A stretch of DNA of 64,000 nucleotides, taken from assembly GCA_002007465.1 (NCBI GenBank), contig LNAC01000108.1, positions 2,332,390 through 2,396,389 on the forward strand. Direction: 5' to 3'. The notes beneath the pieces are model-generated. The model was not told where the DNA came from. It saw only the letters and a program-made list of their open reading frames with translations, and did not search any database. The first letter of the stretch is position 1. Each line of letters opens with the position of its first letter. The translations under genes and the position numbers were made by a program. This DNA is from Ailurus styani. Taxonomy: Eukaryota > Chordata > Mammalia > Carnivora > Ailuridae. Shown one piece after another: positions 32,441-43,009 of the stretch.

Positions 32441-33010
32441 GGCTTCATTTCATCATTATGAGTTTTGTCATGTGGCTTCAGCTGACCTGGAGAGCAGACA
32501 ACCCCTGGCCTCGGTCATAGGAAATCTGCTACTGTCATTTGCTAGAAGGATTTTGCAACTCTCAACACCTTCCATATAAAGCCCTAGGCAAAGATATTAC
32601 TTTAAAATGAAGGATTAATAAATGCTTTATTTTGTCCTAGAGATACCAAGGTGATCTTTCTATAAAGAAAAGGTAAAATTTTTATAACTCGTAATATTGG
32701 CCACTAGGAAGCACAGAGTCAAATATTTGGCCCCATTGCAGCAACAATCACAGACATCACGACTTAACGGCAGTATTTCATCGTTCTTCCCAGGACATGT
32801 TTTATTTCAAATTTATATCTTTCGTGGTCCTGGGTTCTTTGAAAAATAAGTTTGCTATCTTATTAAATGTAATTCTTGTAAACAACCTCAAATTATTTCC
32901 ATGGAATGAGATGAAGGAGTTCCTAATTCATTAATTAAAAATGAATCCCAGCTGATAGCCCAAGTTGCACTCTTGGACACAAGCATAAAATATCAACAAT
33001 GCCCTCCTGG
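32441..33010. promoter_or_regulatory. Long AT-rich enhancer-like block
   Basis: Repeat-free for more than 500 bases, with aaggattaataaatgcttta near 32608, 'aaatgtaattcttg', taattcattaattaa at 32924-32938 and 'gcaacaatcacag'. Length without any recognisable repeat in an otherwise repeat-littered window suggests constraint. This was not tested. Confidence 0.38.
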
Positions 33011-33814
33011 GTCAGTGCCATGAAACTTCAGACGCTGAGTCTGCCTTGCACGGGAGAAAGAGAAAGACGTTTGCTTCATGTCCACGGGATTAGCCTCTAT
33101 AGGTGAAAAGGGCTGAACTTCAGGGTCGGGAGTGGGGGAAGGGCCAGGGTCTGGCCAAGAGAACCCAGCCCCCACCTCGCTGCCCCTCCAAATAGAATTC
33201 TATCCAAATAGAATCACCACTCACTTTGTTTTCATTTGTACCCTGAATCCACTCTTGGCCTTTCTGGGCAATTGACCAAAACCCACATGTCTCTCCAAAA
33301 GACTTTTAACGTCTTCTTTGAACTTCTCGTGAACTTGTCCTTTGGGTTCCAAGACAGACCTCTTCAGTGGCTCCTAGAGAGCCGGGGTTCTGCTTCTCTG
33401 CTCCCTCCAAACTGACAAATTCTGAGTCCAGCTCTACCAGCCGCTACCCTTCTGGGCTGAGAGGGCCACCTCGTCTCTCCTCCCACCGCCCCTGCCGTCA
33501 CCCCCCACTGGTTCACCAGCTCTTAACTCTCTTCTTTCCAGTGCTGCACCCAGTGGGCAGGGGAGGGGGGAAGTGAGGGTGCTGGGATGGGCACCTGTTG
33601 CCAGCAGGACCCCCAAAGCCAACTTGAAGGAGGGTGGAGGGGATGAAATACTTGGCAGAACGCTGAGCCCCCACGCAGCCATCAGTCTCTCGCGGACACA
33701 CACACGCCCCAGGAAACATCAGCCTCGATGCCTGGAGGCTAAAGGCTGTCACCCTCCAACACAGGCACACATCAGAGAGCAGAGGCAAACTCGCAGGGCA
33801 GAAAGGCCCCCCCG
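33011..33814. other. Unclassified DNA
   Basis: 'atagaattctatccaaatagaatcacc' at about 33193 has a short internal duplication of ccaaatagaat. Frames up to 120 codons lack domains. Confidence 0.4.
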
Positions 33815-33985
33815 CTCCTGGTTCTAATCCCCGCTGCACAGCCCACCCTTGGAGGGGCTTGGTCAAGCCAGGCACCTTCTCTGAGGTTCGATTTCCTTAT
33901 CTATAAAGCAGAGATAAGAATACCTGCCTACCTCGCAGGGGAGGTACCAAATTGAAAACCGTGCACAAAAGGGCTTTGAAAAAGG
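33815..33985 (+). mobile_element. MIR SINE, sense
   Basis: 'ggttctaatccccgctgcac', 'aagccaggcaccttctctgaggttcgatttccttatctataaagcagagataagaatacctgcctacctcgcaggg'. Confidence 0.88.
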
Positions 33986-34261
33986 ATAAAGAACCACACA
34001 AAGAAGCGGAGAATTGTTGCCTCGGAGAGCTAAGTGACCCCAGAAGAACCAGGGAAATACTGAGTGTTAGGATCTGGAGTGGAGTGGGGGTGGGGGGGCT
34101 GTCCGGGAGGCTCTCAGCCCCCACCTCCCCACTCCCGTTGTTCACACTCGTACCCTCGAATCAACAAGCTTCAGGGAAGGGGCCTCCAGAGGTATGGGCG
34201 GTCATCGGTCCCTCCCCATGCTCCATGCCTGGTGTCTCTTTGTTGTCACTGAACTATGGGG

Positions 34262-34360
34262 GAGGGGGGGTCTGTGTGCATGTCTGTGTCTCTCTCTACG
34301 TGTGTACATGTGTGTGCATCTCTGTGTATGTAGACACCCATGTGTGTGCACCTGTGGGTC
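34262..34360. repeat. Imperfect (TG)n tract
   Basis: Interrupted tgtgtg, tctctc and tacatg units between 34269 and 34352. No perfect run over about 10 bases. Confidence 0.75.
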
Positions 34361-35219
34361 CCCTAACGCCTTCCGACGGAGACTTCCCACGTGTGATCTG
34401 GGCACGGTGATGGGGGGATGGGTGCGACCATCATCTGCAGTGTCTGAAACCCACGTTTACAAAACACCTACTATGTTGACCTGACCCCTCTTCCTCCAGC
34501 TTCCCCAGCGAGATCCCAGGATCCCACCCCCTGGCCCCGGCTCAGCTCTCCAGATCTCTGGATCTCTGGGCCCCTCCCCAGCCAACCCGGCACACCAGAG
34601 GGAGTCCACCGCCGAGCCGGGCCTTTGGCCAGCTGGAGCGCTAACCTCGGTCACTGGGCGTGACTCGGGGTTGCTGCCTTAGTTCCTGGGCCTCACGGCC
34701 AGTCTTGGACACCTGCCTGACAGTCTCTTCCCCCTAAGGACAGTTTCTCCAATGACAGCATCCCCCAATCCTGCCCCTCGAAGCTCTGGAGTCACCAGCT
34801 TGTGCGACTCCTCCTCTGAGCTCTGTCACTTGCTGGCCTCTCCTCTGCCCCGTGTTGTACCTCTCTGGTGGCTCTTCTCATCTGGGTCCCCACCTGACAT
34901 CTGCTCCAGCCCCTCTGGACATCGTGCTCTGCCCTAAAAGGACCAGCCCCCATCCCTCACCTGCAGCTACCTCTCTGCCTCCACCCTCCACTTCTGCCCT
35001 CCTGGACAGCCCAGGTCCCATCCTATTGGACCAACCTTCCCTCTCACATCTGCTAAAAGCCACGTGGGAACTCTGAGAAGCACTGAGGGACAAGGGTGTG
35101 GGGGCACACTCACCCGTCCTAGACCTCAGCGGTGTGAGGCCAGGGATAAGGGCAGCTGGGGCCTCTAGAAAACCAGATAACAAGACAGTGGGTGTCTAAC
35201 AACAGACGGTGCCGAAGCT
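34361..35219. other. Unclassified DNA
   Basis: C/T-rich with possible L2-like scraps near 34455 ('aaacacctactatgttgacctg'). Nothing firm. Confidence 0.4.
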
Positions 35220-35224
35220 ACCAG

Positions 35225-35790
35225 GAGGGATCACAGGGGCTGGGCTACCAGGGAAGGGGGCTCAGAGGAGGCAGGACCTGATCAGGGCTTTAAAGGGTAG
35301 AACGCAGGAGGGTAAAGAGGTGGAAAGGGTTGCCTGGCAGCACAGGGCTGGCAGAGCAAAAACACGAGGGCAGGGAAAGTGCAGATCATGGCCTCATTCA
35401 CTCACTCATTCATTCATTCATTCTCATTCACCAAATATTTATCAAGCACCTCCAGTGTTCCAGGCACTCCTCAAGGCACTAGGCATATTGTGCGAATAAA
35501 GCAGACAAAAGCCGCTATGCCCATGGAATTTACTCCCAAGGGGGTTTATGCCTGCTGTGAGAATGAAGAGGTAGGTGGAGGCTAGATCACGGAAGGCCTT
35601 GAATGTTAGGCTGAGGAGGGTGGCCTTTATCGTGCAGGCCCTGGGGAGCCCTTAAGGGTTTCTGACTGAGGATAAGCTGACCTGCAGAGACCTACCAGAG
35701 ACTGAGAATCACGACACGGAAGTCGACCTGGGTCGAGGCAGGGATGACAATGGAGCAACAGAAGGGCATGGTGTGAGTCAGTGGGGAGTG
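35225..35790 (-). mobile_element. L2 relic(s), antisense
   Basis: 'cattcactcactcattcattcattcattctcattcaccaaatatttatcaagcacctcc' at 35397 on, 'ccaggcactcctcaaggcactaggcat', then 'agatcacggaaggccttgaatgttaggctgagg'. A preceding piece (35225-35390) resembles an inner L2 segment. The start carries a (CATT)n expansion. Confidence 0.8.
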
Positions 35791-35999
35791 AAAGGAGGAC
35801 CCAGGAGGGCCGAGCTCAGGGGAAGCTCCTCGGGAAGGCCGTCTGTTTCTCTGGGGTCTGGGGCCCACTCTCCTGTCTCTAAACACACACCTGTCAGAGG
35901 CAGGCATGAATCCCAGACCTTGCAGGGCAAACCCCAGCTCCGTTCACTGGAATGGGGCTCCCCCACCCCTGCCCCGTGGGCCTTAGCTCCCAGCCCCTT

Positions 36000-36260
36000 T
36001 AATAATGCAGTGGGGAGGAATTCAAAGGCCTAGCAAGGCCTAAATATAGCCAGCCAGGCCACGTGCAGAAATGCTCCCCTGAATTTACTTAAGAGCAGAG
36101 GTTGGCTTGTTCCTCTGGGGACTGCACTTTGTTTCAGGATCATACCAGCCAAGCTGAGCCTGATGGGTCCTCGGAGCTTTCTTTAAACACAGAGAAAACA
36201 TTAAATGATTTTTCTGCAAAAGCCTCAGCGTGAGAGGAGGAGGCAGCTAATGGAGGTTCG
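36000..36260. promoter_or_regulatory. Enhancer-like block with MEF2-type site
   Basis: ctaaatatag at 36040-36049 fits the MEF2 consensus (YTAWWWWTAR). A 'gaaaacattaaatgatttttctgc' AT-rich segment lies at about 36192. The interval is repeat-free. Function is inferred from motif match only. Confidence 0.33.
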
Positions 36261-36514
36261 AGTCAAAGACCTTCCTGGTCAATGCCCCGCAGGACTCAGG
36301 TGAACTTATTTGTGAAAAATCTAAAAATCGAAATTCCTCTGGACAAAGGGTGGTCTCCATGCAAACCAGGCACGTGGGTCACACGTCGGCACTCTGCTAA
36401 CAGTCACTGGCAGGGTCCCATTGAGGGAGGGAGGCGGTCGAGATGGGCCTGCACCAAACCGTCCACAGTTGTGGAAAGGGCTAGAAGCGCTGTGGCTTTG
36501 CTACGCCAAACCCC

Positions 36515-36690
36515 CTCGGAGGCATTCTTTCACGTCATTAACTCAGGCAGGTCTCATGAGGAGGTGGGAACTATTATCACACCCATTTTGCAGATGAGGA
36601 AACTGAGGCAGAGAGCAGCCAGGTAACTTACCCAAGGTCAGGCAATCACCAAGTGACAGAGCTGAGTCAAGCCACGCATCCCTGGCACCT
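36515..36690 (-). mobile_element. MIR SINE, antisense
   Basis: 'attatcacacccattttgcagatgaggaaactgaggcagagagcagccaggtaacttacccaaggtcaggcaatcaccaagtgacagagctg': well preserved. Confidence 0.95.
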
Positions 36691-36734
36691 GGCTGTGCTC
36701 ATCGTCACGGAGCTCAGGGACTGGGGAGAAGGCG

Positions 36735-36975
36735 AGGAGGGAAGTCATTCATGCCGGGGGGCGGGGGGAGGTAGTGGACACTTGAGAACCTTCCAGAGGA
36801 GATGAGATCTGACCTTGGTGGTTGTTGGGCAAGGCATTCCAGGAAGGGAGGACCAAAGGAGCAACGGTGAGGAGGCCTGAGTGTGTGGTGGCGCTGGGGA
36901 GCCGTCGGGTCTGGCTGGGGACGGGAGCAGAAATCTTGTTGGGAAGCTCCAGCCGGCCCCAAGAACAGTTCCCGC
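36735..36975 (-). mobile_element. L2 relic, antisense
   Basis: 'ttccagaggagatgagatctgaccttggtggttgttgggcaaggcattccaggaagggaggaccaaaggagcaacggtgaggaggcctga' follows the antisense inner L2 3' region. Confidence 0.75.
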
Positions 36976-36984
36976 ACTGGAACA

Positions 36985-37100
36985 GGCCCTTTCCATGCAT
37001 TTTCTCAACACACTCAACCACGTGTGGTGGGTCCAACAATTACTTTTTCACGTCACGGTTGAAGAGTGGCCGGCCCAGGTAGGGGGCTGAGCACAGTGGG
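36985..37100 (-). mobile_element. Possible MIR fragment, antisense
   Basis: 'catgcattttctcaacacactcaaccacgtgtggtgggtccaacaattactttttcacgtcacggttgaagagtggccggcccagg' has the antisense MIR outline with strong divergence. Confidence 0.45.
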
Positions 37101-37449
37101 AGTCAGGAAAGGCTTCTGAGGAGGGGGGCGGGGGCATCACAACCCTAATTCTAAAGCCAAGCAGGCAGCCATGGGAAGGTGGGAGGACCCTGGAGCCCGG
37201 GAGCTGCCCAGCCGTCTGAGGGCTCAACAGCTCTTCAAAGCCCTGGGTCCCTCATGGGCCAAGGGTCTCAGGAGAAGGAGTGCCTGTCCAAAAGGGTAAT
37301 GTACCCAGCACAAGTCTGCCTGAGAGGAACACCTGGTGTCTTGCCTCTGCTTCCATTCTGCTCTCTGACCGCCACACCTATCTCCCCCTGGCACCCAGAG
37401 GGGCCCGGGTGAGGACAGCTTAGCCTGCCATTAGAAAGGGGACTTCGGA
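37101..37449. other. Unclassified DNA
   Basis: L2-like 'gtgggagtcaggaaaggcttctgaggaggg' at about 37097 may extend the upstream relic. The rest is not recognised. Confidence 0.4.
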
Positions 37450-37685
37450 GTCTCATGGGCATAACAGACAGAAGAGTGAAAAAGAGCAGCCCTGGGGGTC
37501 AGAGAGCTCTGGGTACGACTCTATAGTTCCCGGGCTGGGTGGTCCTGGACAGGTAACTTCATGGGCCTGAGCCTCAGTATCCTCATCTGTAAAATGGGAG
37601 AAGCCCACTCCTCCAGTCCTTCTCCAGGGCTGCAGTGACTGTGGACACTGCCAGCCACTGCCATAGCACAAGGTCGACGATGACT
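37450..37685 (+). mobile_element. MIR SINE, sense
   Basis: 'agcagccctgggggtcagagagctctgggtacgactctatag', 'ggtcctggacaggtaacttcatgggcctgagcctcagtatcctcatctgtaaaatggg'. Near-complete. Confidence 0.93.
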
Positions 37686-37699
37686 AAAGAAATACCACG

Positions 37700-37790
37700 T
37701 GAGTGTCTGGGTATTCACTGTAAAGTTCTTTCAACTTTTCTGTGCATTTTTATTTTTTTTCGTCATTAAAAGTTGGGGGAAAAATCAATA
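37700..37790 (+). mobile_element. L1M-type 3' tip, sense
   Basis: 'gtattcactgtaaagttctttcaacttttctgtgcatttttatt…cattaaaagttggggga' matches the 3' tip of older mammalian L1 elements. Confidence 0.7.
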
Positions 37791-38174
37791 CCCTATTTTT
37801 TCCCCCCGACACTGCAAACCTAGGGTCAGCCCCAGACCAAGCCACCCACCCAGATGCACCTTTCTGGCTCTTCCACATGTGGGAAGGTCATGGTGAGAGC
37901 CTAGGGATGGCGTAGGATCGGCGTCCCCCTCTCCTGGGGACGTCTGTGCTCTCACCTCGCCCATCCCAGACAAGGGAGGGCCCAGCTTGACCAGGGAAGG
38001 TCTGCGCTCCAGCAGTCAGAAAACTGACCTGCTGATTTCTGAAAAACATCAGGGAGATGGACGGTGGTGGAGCCCTTGCTCCCAATTCAGGCAAGAATGA
38101 AGTCATTACCACGGAACTGGAACAGTGAAGCAATTCCAGCCCATCTCCTGATTCTTTCCTTGGTGAAAAGGAGG
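37791..38174. other. Unclassified DNA
   Basis: No recognised repeat or gene. Confidence 0.4.
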
Positions 38175-38400
38175 AGGCAGCTGGGTATAGTTAAGACCAC
38201 GGACTCTGAAGGTGGACCATCTAGGAATAAATCCCATCTCTACCATTTACTTGCTGTGGGCCAGCCACATACTCCTCCGAGCCTCAGTTTCCTCCTCTGC
38301 CCAGTGGGGGTGTCATAATATAATAGTGACCTCAAGTTGTTGCCACAAGAAGTAATTTATTAGTGCACATGAAATGCTTGACATATGGGGAGCGCTGAGC
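38175..38400 (+). mobile_element. MIR SINE, sense
   Basis: 'gggtatagttaagaccacggactctgaaggtggacc', 'aaatcccatctctaccatttacttgctgtgggccagccacata', 'gcctcagtttcctcctctgcccagtggggg'. Nearly full length and abutted by the next Can-SINE. Confidence 0.95.
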
Positions 38401-38402
38401 TC

Positions 38403-38588
38403 AGGGCACCTGCGTGGCTTAGTTGATTAGGGGTCCAGCTCTTGGGTTCAGCTCAGGTCATGATCTCAGGGTCACGAGATCAAGCCTGGCGTCAGGCTCA
38501 CGCTTGGTGGGGAGTCTGCTTGGGATTCTCTCCCTCTCTCTCCCTCTGCCCCTTCCCCCCAAAATAAATAAATCTAAAAGAAAAAGAA
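38403..38588 (+). mobile_element. Can-SINE, older type
   Basis: 'agggcacctgcgtggcttagttgattaggggtccagctcttggg', gctcaggtcatgatctcagg, 'gattctctccctctctctccctctgccccttcc' and an 'aaaataaataaatct' tail. Only a weak flanking match (tgagct on both sides). Confidence 0.95.
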
Positions 38589-38602
38589 ATATTGAGCTAT
38601 TT

Positions 38603-38990
38603 ATTATTCTTTTTAAAACTTATTTTTTAGGAAAGTTTTAGGTTCATAGGAAAAAATGAGCAGAAACTAGAGAGTGTTTCCATCTACCCCTGCAACGTGT
38701 CCAGCCTCCATGTCCATCAACAACCTCAACCAGAATGGTAGCTTTGTTACAATCCACGAACCTACACTGACATCAGTCTTGGTGTTATACGTCCTGTGGT
38801 TTTTGACAAATGTGTAATGACCTGCATCTACCATCGTAGTATTATACAGAAGACAGTCACTGCCCTAAAAAACCCCGTGTGCCACTTATTCATCTCTCCC
38901 TCTCCATCACTTGCTCCCCCCATCCCACTATTTTATTTTCATTTGATTAAGGAAAAAGATTTCCACATACTTCATTTCAGACTGCCTGAG
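38603..38990 (+). mobile_element. L1M-type LINE 3' region, sense
   Basis: 'aggttcataggaaaaaatgagcagaaactagagagtgtttccatctacccc', 'ttgttacaatccacgaacctacactgacatca', 'tgtggtttttgacaaatgtgtaatgacctgcatctaccatcgtagtattatacagaa' and 'cactgccctaaaaaacccc': an old L1 3' untranslated region. Confidence 0.92.
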
Positions 38991-38999
38991 TGAACGGGC

Positions 39000-39155
39000 G
39001 GAAGATAATGGTATGATGTGGACTTGAGATTTTCATCTTGCAATGATCTCAGGGAGAAGGGGAAACTGAGGCACAGGCAGGCACGGTGACTCCCTGAGCA
39101 AAATAGGTCGAGGCTGAGCCAGAGCCTGGGTCTCCTCACAGCCCCAGCCCCAGCC
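39000..39155 (-). mobile_element. MIR SINE fragment, antisense
   Basis: 'gggagaaggggaaactgaggcacaggcaggcacggtgactccctgagc' is the antisense MIR core. It is followed by (cagcccc)n units at 39140-39160. Confidence 0.75.
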
Positions 39156-39330
39156 CCAGGTTCTCCGTGGAGCCCAGCTCTCCAGGCACAAGCCCCAGGG
39201 GGCTCACAGAGATGAGTCTGCATACAAATCAACTTGGAGGAGAGAGACTTTTTTTCATTTTTCCCTTTTCATTTAAAAAAAGAATCCATGAAATGGGGGC
39301 TGAAATGTCAGTATGTGCCGATGGCTGGAG

Positions 39331-39332
<2 letters not shown>

Positions 39333-39366
<34 letters not shown>
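39333..39366. repeat. (GT)n microsatellite, about 16 perfect units
   Basis: Uninterrupted gt repeat from 39333 to 39365, the longest perfect dinucleotide (GT) run in the window. Confidence 0.98.
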
Positions 39367-39399
39367 TCCATTTGTGCAGAACCCATGTTACCAGAGTTC

Positions 39400-39560
39400 G
39401 GGAAAATGTCAAGTTCTTGGAGAAGGAGATTTTAATTAGGTTAGAGTTGCCTCCAAAAAGTACTAAAATTAAATATGAATCCATAATGCATGGCATCATA
39501 GCTAATGGTATGCAAATGGAGCTGGGCCAGGCCAGGCTGAATCAGGAACTTGGGTGATAG
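39400..39560. promoter_or_regulatory. Enhancer-like block with a canonical octamer
   Basis: Contains the exact POU octamer atgcaaat at 39510-39517, preceded by taatgcatggcatcatagct and 'gattttaattagg' at 39428. Repeat-free and AT-rich against GC-rich right-hand flanks. Confidence 0.38.
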
Positions 39561-40094
39561 CAGTAATTGGGAAAAATGTCCCCTGGCCTGTAGCCACAGT
39601 CCCCAGGACGCAGATGGGTGGGGGTAGGGGACGGGGAGCAGGGGGGAGACAGAGCTTGCAGGGGGCAGCCAATGTCCCCATAATGAAGAAGAGGAGGCCA
39701 GAGCGGGGCCACCGCCCCCAGTAACAGGGTGGCACCGTGCCTGCAGAGAGTGCACCCACACTGGGGAAAGGGGGAGGCGACCTCGGAGGCCAACTCTGCT
39801 GTGTACCAGCTTCCGTGGGGGGCGGCCGGGGAGCCTCCGTACAGGGGGGGCAGCTGCTGCACAGGGCGGAAGGTTCCTCTGCAGGTGTGCAGCTCACTCT
39901 AGTCTGGCCTCCCTCCCCCGCCAGCTGTGTGACCCGGCCCTGTCCCCTAAGCCGGACCTCTCTCTGCTCAGCTACAAATTAGTAAGGACCCAACACTACC
40001 CGTTCTAGCTTCCAGAGCTGTCCGAGGGTCAGAAGGAGCTGTAAATGTTTAGAGCTGTACAAAGGGACATTTATTCTTGTTATTTCGGTGTTTA
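39561..40094. other. Unclassified DNA
   Basis: G-rich at 39612-39660. Overlapping minus frames of 106-131 codons lack domains. Confidence 0.4.
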
Positions 40095-40290
40095 TTCTCG
40101 AGACGAATAAAAATGAGGTAGCATCTACTGAGGGCTTGCTGTGCACCAGGCATCTTCTCCCGCCTGGTCCTTTCTATCAGCAAGGGAAACCGAGGCACAG
40201 AAAGCATGACCGATGGGATGTGGCAGATCCGGGATTCAAACCCAGCAAGTCTGACTCAAGAACCTATCCTCTTACCAGCTACGCTGGGAG
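40095..40290 (-). mobile_element. MIR SINE, antisense
   Basis: 'gcatctactgagggcttgctgtgcaccaggcatc', 'cagcaagggaaaccgaggcacagaaag', 'tccgggattcaaacccagcaagtctgactcaagaacctatcctcttacca'. Confidence 0.9.
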
Positions 40291-40604
40291 CTCTCAAGAT
40301 GTTCCTGGAGGGGGGCGGGGCATGCGTGGCCACGACAGCCCAGCCCATGTCCGGACACACAATCCCTGCCTACAACACAGGCAGGAAGCACCCAGGAGTC
40401 ACCACCCAACCGTGTGCTCTCGGGCCAGTCACTTTACCCATCTGGGCGGCAGACGCCCCCCCCCCCAACCCCGTACCGCGTGTACTCTGCTAGCCCAAGC
40501 ATCTCCCAGGGGTCTTCCAACCCCACAACAGTACACAATCACTCCACAGAAAAATGCCCAAGGCCGAGGTCAGACCAGCCATGGCCAGATTCCTGCTCCG
40601 ACAT
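40291..40604. other. Unclassified DNA
   Basis: C-run at 40456-40467. No recognised family. Confidence 0.4.
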
Positions 40605-40700
40605 CCTGGCTGATCTACCTGGCCTCATTTTCCTCATCTGTAACACGGAGAGGCTAGCCGCCCCTGCCCCATCATTGCTGGGGCGATCGGATGAGACAAC
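40605..40700 (+). mobile_element. MIR SINE fragment, sense
   Basis: 'ctggcctcattttcctcatctgtaacacggagaggctag' is the MIR core region. Confidence 0.7.
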
Positions 40701-40719
40701 GACATTAGCTTACATGCTT

Positions 40720-41010
40720 CAGGCTCTATGTGGCGGACTCTGTTGTAAGCACTTTCATCATGTGAGCTCACTGAGTCCTCGCCAGCTGGGAGCGGCCAGC
40801 ACTCGCATGGGGCTCCAAAGTTCTAGGCACGGGATGCTTACCCACAGTAACTCAATCTGTTCTGTAACCCTAGGAGGTAAATGCTTTTTCATCCTCATTT
40901 TACAGATGGGAAAACTGAAGCATGGAGAAGTTCAGAACTTGCCCAAGGTCAAGAGCCAGGATTTAAACCCAGGCAGCAAAGCCCCTTGTCTGGACTCCTC
41001 ATTAGCAGGC
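40720..41010 (-). mobile_element. MIR SINE relics, antisense (two overlapping starts)
   Basis: A first 'aggctctatgtggcggactctgttgtaagcactttcatcatgtgagctcactgagtcctc' start is followed by a second, better copy: 'cctcattttacagatgggaaaactgaagcatggagaagttcagaacttgcccaaggtcaagagccaggatttaaacccaggcag'. A 237-codon plus frame (40414-41127) crosses these copies and is not a gene. Confidence 0.85.
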
Positions 41011-41099
41011 CCTGCTGCTTCGTCCAATGTAGGCATGCTTAGGACAGCCCCTGCCTTCCCTGAGCGTGCAGTAAAGATACTGTTGTACCTAAAGGAGGG

Positions 41100-41220
41100 C
41101 GGTGCAAAGTCACCTGCCTTTCGGTAAGGATTCGGTAAGATGGCACAGAAAGTTCCCAGCATAGAGCAAGGGCTCAAAAAAAAAAAAAAAAAGTCACGTG
41201 AATGAATGAACGAGTGAATG
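41100..41220 (+). mobile_element. MIR/L2-type 3' tip with internal A17 run
   Basis: 'gattcggtaagatggcacagaaagttcccagcatagagcaagggctcaa' leads into 17 A residues (41176-41192), then 'gaatgaatgaacgagtgaatgg'. The A-run may have replaced the usual caataaatg segment. Confidence 0.6.
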
Positions 41221-42089
41221 GAAGCGCAGACCACGGGTCTGCTCTGGCGCCCGGCTCTTCCAAGCAAGGAGACTGATGCTGTAACTGGCTACCATTGCCC
41301 CAGCAGGGCTGCTAAAGAGGAGTCTCTCAAAGATCGGGGACACCCAGCAGCAGGTGGCTGCGGGTACAGTGTGCCTTGGAAAGCAAGTCAGCTCTTGGAG
41401 GCCTAGGTGGATGGAGTGACCAACTCTCCCGCGAGGGAGCCTCCATGTCCCGGACCAGACCCCTGCCAGGGGTCCCAGACTGCTCACCATCCCGTCCGGG
41501 TGCGTCCTGGCTTGGGCAGTGGCCCTGGGAGAGTATGCAGAGAAGAGAAATGGGACAGGAAATGGCACCAAGGTTTTTGAGACGTGAAAAGTATAAAGAG
41601 CCCTTCCTTTGTGTGGGAATGAGTGCCAAGGGGACACTGCCTACTGAGTTTTCATCAAAGTAATTTATTGATCAATACAGCTAACATGGCTAGTTCAGCG
41701 ATTCTGTAAAAAATAACCATGTGTTGGATGCAAGGAGCACTTTACTGGATTGCGGGGAGCGGGGCCAGGCAGAATCGCCCGTGTTTTATGGCCTTCTGGG
41801 AACCGGGCCCTGGCAGTTCCGTCTCCGTGGCTTTATCTTCATGACACCAAAACACTGGGATGGAGAGGAAAAAGATGGGCCAATCTTCCAGATGTTTTGT
41901 CTACCTGGCAGCAAATATCAAGACATTTCTGTGCAAGGTCACAACAATGAACCTGAAACCTTCGAGACAGGGAAGGGGGGATGGGCTTGGAGAGGCCCAG
42001 GCCCAGAGCCGGGTCAGAGGGCCAGAGGGAAATGGAGCTGCACATTTCCGAAACCCCTCCTCTCTACCGGGTCCCCAGCTACGTGCTTT
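41221..42089. other. Unclassified DNA with AT-rich patch
   Basis: 41645-41720 ('catcaaagtaatttattgatcaatacagctaac', 'gtaaaaaataacc') is an enhancer-like AT patch. The 147-codon minus frame at 41194-41637 and 125-codon plus frame at 41721-42098 lack domains. Confidence 0.4.
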
Positions 42090-42230
42090 CATGCTTAGCA
42101 TATCTCCTGCATTTACAGATGAGGAAAAGTGAGGCTGGCCTTGTGCTCCCGAGGTCACAGAGCCCCTAAATGGTGAAGGAGTGGCTCACGTTCAGACCTA
42201 AACCAGGGTTTTCTTGATCCTACTCATGTG
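42090..42230 (-). mobile_element. MIR SINE fragment, antisense
   Basis: 'gcatttacagatgaggaaaagtgaggctggccttgtgctcccgaggtcacagagcccctaaatgg' is the antisense MIR centre. Confidence 0.75.
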
Positions 42231-43009
42231 ACTTTCAACTAGTGAGCCGGCCTCACGGAACCTCCGTCTCTCCTGTGCAAACTGGGGAGCCTCCGTCCTC
42301 TCCTGCCTGCCGAGCTTACCGCTGGGAGCACTGAACAGGACACAGACATGCATGCACGTGGCAAGCCGGAGAGAACTCTGCTACCTTAAACGATGCACCC
42401 TCTTCTTCGGGTTCCCCGGAACGCCCGGCCAGGACCCAGACACTAATGCGTGTTGAATCACTTATCAGGGGCTTGAACCAGGTGGTCTGGTGTCCCTGGT
42501 GAAAATTCTAGATGCCTCGAAGAGTGTATGGACTCTTCCCCCACCCCCCAGTCTCAGGCCGTGTGTGACTCTGGCACATGCAGTGTGGAAGGAGCCCATC
42601 AGACCCTTTGCTGTTTAGCTCCCACCTGTCCCCAGAACGAGGAGGCCCCTGGAGACCGCCACCAGGAGTTCACTCCCCTGGAGGCTGGGGATTTGGCGGA
42701 AGGCACCGACCTCCCTGGGAGAGATGGCCCTCCCGGGCAGAGCCTGGGCCTCCATGAGCCAGCGCTGGCTCCTCCACTGCTGCCCCAACAGGCCTGGGGG
42801 TGCCCCTGTGCTGGGAAGAGGTGTCACTCGCCAAGAGCAGCTCCACGGAAGACAGTACCGAAGAAGAGCATGAGGCTGAGCCCCAGAGCCTAAGTCGGCC
42901 ATAGGAACCAATGGTCTGTGGTATGAGGCTGGCCAGTGCCTCGGCCTAGAACTTGTGCCAGCTTGGTTCTTGGGCAGAGGACCTTGGAACCACCTCCTCA
43001 CTCTGTACA
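42231..43009. other. Unclassified DNA
   Basis: 121-codon plus frame (42528-42893) opposite a 161-codon minus frame (42615-43100). Neither resembles a known domain. Confidence 0.4.

Noticed and set aside
40414..41127. Plus-strand open frame of 237 codons
   Set aside because: Spans MIR copies at 40605-41010. No domain and no conserved start context.
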